Source: a virus. From it: 40,409 bases of DNA. The notes under the pieces were generated by a model, which worked only from the letters and a program-made list of their open reading frames with translations, was not told where the DNA came from and searched no databases. The position numbers were made by a program, and so were the translations under genes. This document shows positions 37,090-40,409 of the stretch, one piece after another. Each line of letters opens with the position of its first letter. Position 1 is the stretch's first letter. Location: positions 1-40,409 of the IMG/VR virus record IMGVR_UViG_3300026519_000025. The stretch is one strand, 5' to 3'.

Positions 37090-38657
37090 AAAACCTGCTC
37101 CGCGATTGGCAGCTTATTGCGCTTGCTATTCATTTCGTCTAGAATGCCCTCCAAGCAGAATGGATCACGCTGTGTTGGGCGCAGCCCAGCACTGGTCACA
37201 TCCCCCAACAGAGTTGCACGAGTCATAGCAACGGTTGCCATGGCAGCTGCAAGCACACAGTCGTCATGACAACCTTCCTGAGCCTGTAGCTTGCCGCTGT
37301 CTGTCTCGATGAATGAAGAGAGCTCACTCATCAACGTTGGGCTATGTACCACGAGACCATCGAGCAGAGCACGCCGCAGGCTAGCAATTATCATGGGCCT
37401 GCTGCGACTGGTCGTCGAGACGCCGATGTCCAGCAGGCTCTCGTCAAATGGGTTGGCGTTGGGGCGCTTGAAGGCTCTGTGGATTAGGTTACGGGGGTAG
37501 ATCTTTGTCAACTCATGAACAGTTACCAAGCCGTGGTTATTGCTCTCCACTGACAGCAAGGCCTTGTTGAACATGTTTCCAAGTTCTGCCAACTTGTGCG
37601 CGAACAGGTGAGGGGCGACTCGATCATTGACGAACTCCCCAACCTGCTCGTTGAGCTCGAGGCAGATAATCTCAGCTGCTGCGTTGTCCCTCCCGGTGCC
37701 ACCACTCGGATCCGCCCCGATTACGTACGTATAGTTTATGTTTGGGTGTCCCTCAAGAATGCACAACCCAGGCGCACGGCGCTGCCACCGCTCAGTTGGC
37801 TGATAGGTAACAGCGGAGAAGACAGAGTTACCACTAGCCTGGAAACACTCGTCGAGAGTCATTGGGTATTCTTGCTTGAACTTGGACAGATCATAGTCCA
37901 TTTCCTCAAGCTTATCCCTCCTCCATGCTAGCTGGCCAGCACTAAGTCCGAAGCGCTCAATCAGTTCTGGCTCCTCCCACTCTGGACGGAGGTTCTCCAT
38001 TAGTGCAGCAGATTGATCATCTGTCAGTTTATAGCAATACTCCGGAAAGATGTGCCAAGGTAGGAAGTGGCACGTAAAGCGGCTTCGACCCGCAGCCGCC
38101 CGCATGACACGGTTGTGGTAGTCATTCCCAACACCATTGCCAGTGCTCTCGATCATTATCTCCCCACTCTTAGGAACTGCCTGAAACAGACCAGCAAGCA
38201 GCTCTTCAGGCTTCGGCCAATATGCATACTCAGAGCAATGAAGATGGCTGATAGTATCGCCACGCCCAAACATACGCGAACCAGCCGTGCCGATATAGAA
38301 CATGGCTCCAGTTTTCTCGAAGATAATCTCATTTTTTGACGCGTTCTTGATACGCGGCTTCGGCCCACGGATGTTTTCGAGTATGAAGTGGACCTTCTTA
38401 AGCATTCTCTGTGTGCTTGGGATGTCATGGGATATGACAACACAACGAGCGTTGGGCTGCGTTAGGCACACAGCAGCGAATCGTGCGAGCACGTAGGAAG
38501 AGACACCCTCCTGCCGCGCCTTTGGAACGATATCCCTGCCAGTAAGTCCGTCATCAAGAATGCGCTGGGCAACGTTGAGCTTGAAGGGGACTGCATTCAG
38601 CTCTTTATCAACAATCTGAAAGAGCTCCTCAATTATCAACCGCTCGGGTGTGGCCAC
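37086..38657 (-). CDS. terL: Terminase large subunit (ATPase-nuclease)
   Basis: A 523-residue protein. A Walker A-like KARQEGVSS lies at 46-54, and a Walker B-like strand with acidic residues at ISHLHCSEYAYW (136-147; Ser142-Glu143). The RNase H-fold nuclease acids are Asp316 (IGADPSGGTG), Glu371 (SVESNNHG) and Asp465-Asp466 (GCHDDCVLA). Order and length fit a phage TerL that pumps and cuts DNA. It is coupled to the ATP-grasp gene by a 4-base overlap. The small subunit candidate lies at 1681-2205. Confidence 0.93.
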   Translation of the reverse strand: MATPERLIIEELFQIVDKELNAVPFKLNVAQRILDDGLTGRDIVPKARQEGVSSYVLARFAAVCLTQPNARCVVISHDIPSTQRMLKKVHFILENIRGPKPRIKNASKNEIIFEKTGAMFYIGTAGSRMFGRGDTISHLHCSEYAYWPKPEELLAGLFQAVPKSGEIMIESTGNGVGNDYHNRVMRAAAGRSRFTCHFLPWHIFPEYCYKLTDDQSAALMENLRPEWEEPELIERFGLSAGQLAWRRDKLEEMDYDLSKFKQEYPMTLDECFQASGNSVFSAVTYQPTERWQRRAPGLCILEGHPNINYTYVIGADPSGGTGRDNAAAEIICLELNEQVGEFVNDRVAPHLFAHKLAELGNMFNKALLSVESNNHGLVTVHELTKIYPRNLIHRAFKRPNANPFDESLLDIGVSTTSRSRPMIIASLRRALLDGLVVHSPTLMSELSSFIETDSGKLQAQEGCHDDCVLAAAMATVAMTRATLLGDVTSAGLRPTQRDPFCLEGILDEMNSKRNKLPIAEQVL

Positions 38658-38666
38658 ACTTCCACC

Positions 38667-38951
38667 TTAAATTGGAGAGAACATCACATAGGCAACACCG
38701 CCTATTCCAGTTACAGTCACACTCAGGTTTGTTGTGAACGCTATCTCACCAGCAAGCGGAACGCTTCGCATTTGATCAGCCCCATCGGCCTTCAGTGTTA
38801 GCAGCTCGCTGGCGCTGTCCTCAAGCAGGACGCTAACGTTATTGGTTCCATCAGTTGTGATAATAATCTGGCCAAGAACACCAGCTCCGGTGTGCACTGC
38901 AGTCTTGCCGTCAGCAGTTGTAACTTTTACAACACTGTATCGTCTGTGCAT
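38667..38951 (-). CDS. Small beta-rich virion-associated protein
   Basis: A 94-residue protein. ATG 38951 has AGGAG about 9 bases upstream; an in-frame ATG farther upstream overlaps the previous gene and lacks a ribosome site. It is all-beta (YSVVKVTTADGKTAVHTGAG, then GQIIITTDGTNNVSVLLEDS) with no known motif. It lies between the appendage gene and terL, 9 bases before terL. Structural role inferred. Confidence 0.65.
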   Translation of the reverse strand: MHRRYSVVKVTTADGKTAVHTGAGVLGQIIITTDGTNNVSVLLEDSASELLTLKADGADQMRSVPLAGEIAFTTNLSVTVTGIGGVAYVMFSPI

Positions 38952-38961
38952 AGTGATTCTC

Positions 38962-40409
38962 CTATTCAGCGAAGGATTCGTCAAAGCGGGCTGCCCGGCG
39001 ATCTGGAGCCACACCACCAACAGGGGTTATTGGTAGGGCCTGCTCACTGCTAACAGCCAGGCCAGTTGATGCCTGCTTGAACCGGTTAAGGGGGAAGCTA
39101 GCAGAGGTCTCCACAGCCTGCCCAACGAAGACTAATCTAACTGGACGAATTGGAAGGGCCTGTTCGCTAGATAGCGCTTGGCCGACACCACGAAGTTTTT
39201 GCCTTCCAAGAGGCTGGGCAGCGGAGCTATCACCCGGCTGACCAACAGCGAGTGTGCGGTTGATTGTGATAGCCTGGGCGATGTCTGTTTCAAGGACTTG
39301 GTTGAGCGCCTTGGCCTTTGAGCCCAGGGTCGCAAAAGCGCTGTCTGTTTCGAGGGCTTGACCAACTTGTACTGTTTGCCCACCCCCCGCCGCCGCCGCA
39401 GGACCTACCGCCATCCACCCAAGCATTCGCTGGGTCGAAGCAACCGCCGCCCAGTTGAGCGTATAGCCATCGGCATCGAATGACGTGACATCAGCAGCGC
39501 TCAAGGTACCACTAATATAGTCCTCATGGAGCACAGAGTACGTTATGCTGTACCTTGTGTCCTCGCTGTAACTCGTCGGCCTGTTGACAAGCGCAATGGC
39601 AGAATCCGTTGTCACATCAGAAGCGCCCAGGAAGCCCCAGTCCGGTCTACCATAACTAGCCTCAGTCAAATCCCTGCCATCAGCCTGAAACAGTATAGCA
39701 GCAGGCTGAAAACCAACACCAGTTATCGACTGCGCACCCGTCACTGTAGGAAATGCCTGGTTGCCAACCTTGAATTGAGGCCCCTTGATCGCAACATAGA
39801 AGTGTGAAGCCTGGGCCGTACCCCCAACAGTCTTAGTGAAATCTACCCCTGCAGGCTGGAACGTAGCAGTCAGTTCATACACCGACGAGGTCGTCGTGCC
39901 AGTAGTTGCGTCACCGGGCAGCACGGACACGACTCCGGTCTTCCACCCACCGCGGTCATGCGTCCCATCCGATCTCTCAGATTGCCCGATACTATGAGCC
40001 GCGATCCCATCAAAGAACCCCATCGAGGACCGGACCTTAGAGTAACCCGTATCGAGCGCAGCCGTGTTCAACGAGGCCAACAGTAGAGCGTCAGGTTGAA
40101 AGCCTAGGTTCAGTGTATGTGTGTTTCCGGTAGGAAACACGAACGACCCTACCGCAACATTAGAAATGTCAGTTCCCCCAAGGGCCAAATAAGTAAATGT
40201 CTCGCTCTGAGAATGCGTGGTAAAGTCTATGGTAAAGCCGGTTGTGGTAAATGCCGTTATAGCCGCCTTCAATACAATGCCCGTACCTTGGTGCTCCATC
40301 AGGACACAACTGTCAGACGTCAGACGGCCTACACGCCCCCATGCGGCATCGTTGGTCGATATCCCTCTGGCCGAGTTGTTTGTGCCATCGTATGCACCGA
40401 TAGACTCTG
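38962..40409 (-). CDS. Large tail/appendage protein, N-terminus cut by the window edge
   Basis: The frame stays open from 40299 to the right edge, so the true start is outside the window; the visible start at 40299 is only an internal Met. The upstream part reads AYDGTNNSARGISTNDAAWG, a Gly/Asn-rich repeat style known from phage appendages. The body is beta-rich (FTIDFTTHSQSETFTYLALG). The C-terminal about 130 residues hold repeats of the form VGQALETDSA/VGQALSSEQA/VGQAVETSAS, each about 30 residues, ending PVGGVAPDRRAARFDESFAE. It is probably a fibre- or decoration-type virion protein. Confidence 0.7.
   Translation of the reverse strand, partial: ESIGAYDGTNNSARGISTNDAAWGRVGRLTSDSCVLMEHQGTGIVLKAAITAFTTTGFTIDFTTHSQSETFTYLALGGTDISNVAVGSFVFPTGNTHTLNLGFQPDALLLASLNTAALDTGYSKVRSSMGFFDGIAAHSIGQSERSDGTHDRGGWKTGVVSVLPGDATTGTTTSSVYELTATFQPAGVDFTKTVGGTAQASHFYVAIKGPQFKVGNQAFPTVTGAQSITGVGFQPAAILFQADGRDLTEASYGRPDWGFLGASDVTTDSAIALVNRPTSYSEDTRYSITYSVLHEDYISGTLSAADVTSFDADGYTLNWAAVASTQRMLGWMAVGPAAAAGGGQTVQVGQALETDSAFATLGSKAKALNQVLETDIAQAITINRTLAVGQPGDSSAAQPLGRQKLRGVGQALSSEQALPIRPVRLVFVGQAVETSASFPLNRFKQASTGLAVSSEQALPITPVGGVAPDRRAARFDESFAE

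Noticed and set aside
1-40409. tRNA genes, CRISPR arrays, integrase, transposase
   Set aside because: I looked for TTCGANTC arms, regular short repeats and the corresponding protein motifs and found no convincing case.

Overview
The window is a tailed double-stranded DNA bacteriophage genome or genome fragment. It has no rRNA, tRNA, integrase or host metabolic operons. The virion genes include a portal, large terminase, HK97-type capsid protein and a set of large Gln/Ala-rich internal proteins, one with a lytic transglycosylase domain. There is no tape-measure, sheath or long-tail gene, so a short-tailed (podovirus-like) phage is inferred. No phage RNA polymerase is visible. Several sites match bacterial sigma-70 promoters and one matches boxA of the E. 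coli type, so transcription by host RNA polymerase, probably of a proteobacterium, is inferred. Host and taxonomy cannot be fixed from the sequence alone.

Layout: positions 1-2205 and 20379-40409 are read on the minus strand (virion and packaging genes). Positions 3614-20395 are read on the plus strand (early and replication genes). Both edges cut minus-strand virion genes. On a circular or permuted map the minus block would therefore run from the small-terminase-like gene (2205) through position 1, across a missing stretch, to 40409 and on to 20379. The two blocks meet tail to tail at 20379-20395 with a 17-base overlap. Between their 5' ends lies a control region (2206-4581). It holds a GC-rich stretch, a small minus-strand operon with an apparently leaderless promoter, a cluster of sigma-54-like -24/-12 elements, a hairpin plus boxA leader, a strong terminator, an inverted pair of the same -24/-12 element, four tandem TTGACA elements and a 26-T tract.

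Plus strand: 4582-11521 is a run of small genes, mostly of unknown function, with frequent 4-base start/stop overlaps. Recognisable members are DUF7666 and DUF4326 proteins, an AT-hook protein and a DGC/CPHGHPSWLL family protein. Positions 11518-20395 are the DNA-metabolism module: Cas4/RecB-like nuclease, Sak4-like ATPase, DUF669-like ssDNA-binding protein, RHH protein, ParB-methyltransferase fusion, uracil-DNA-glycosylase-exonuclease, family A polymerase and DUF3987-like helicase. The polymerase gene is interrupted inside its 3'-5' exonuclease domain by about 405 bp, which carry a small zinc-binding ORF and a stable RNA hairpin.

Minus strand: the order from 40409 downwards is appendage protein, terminase large subunit, a PurD-like ATP-grasp enzyme, portal, zinc ribbon, scaffold candidate, major capsid protein, decoration candidate, adaptor, membrane proteins, fibre, tail-tube/hub candidate and three internal virion proteins. 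The strongest leads for new biology are the interrupted polymerase, the -24/-12 element clusters, the boxA leader, a six-copy TTTGAACAAAG intergenic motif and the ATP-grasp gene inside the packaging cluster. No free endolysin was recognised.
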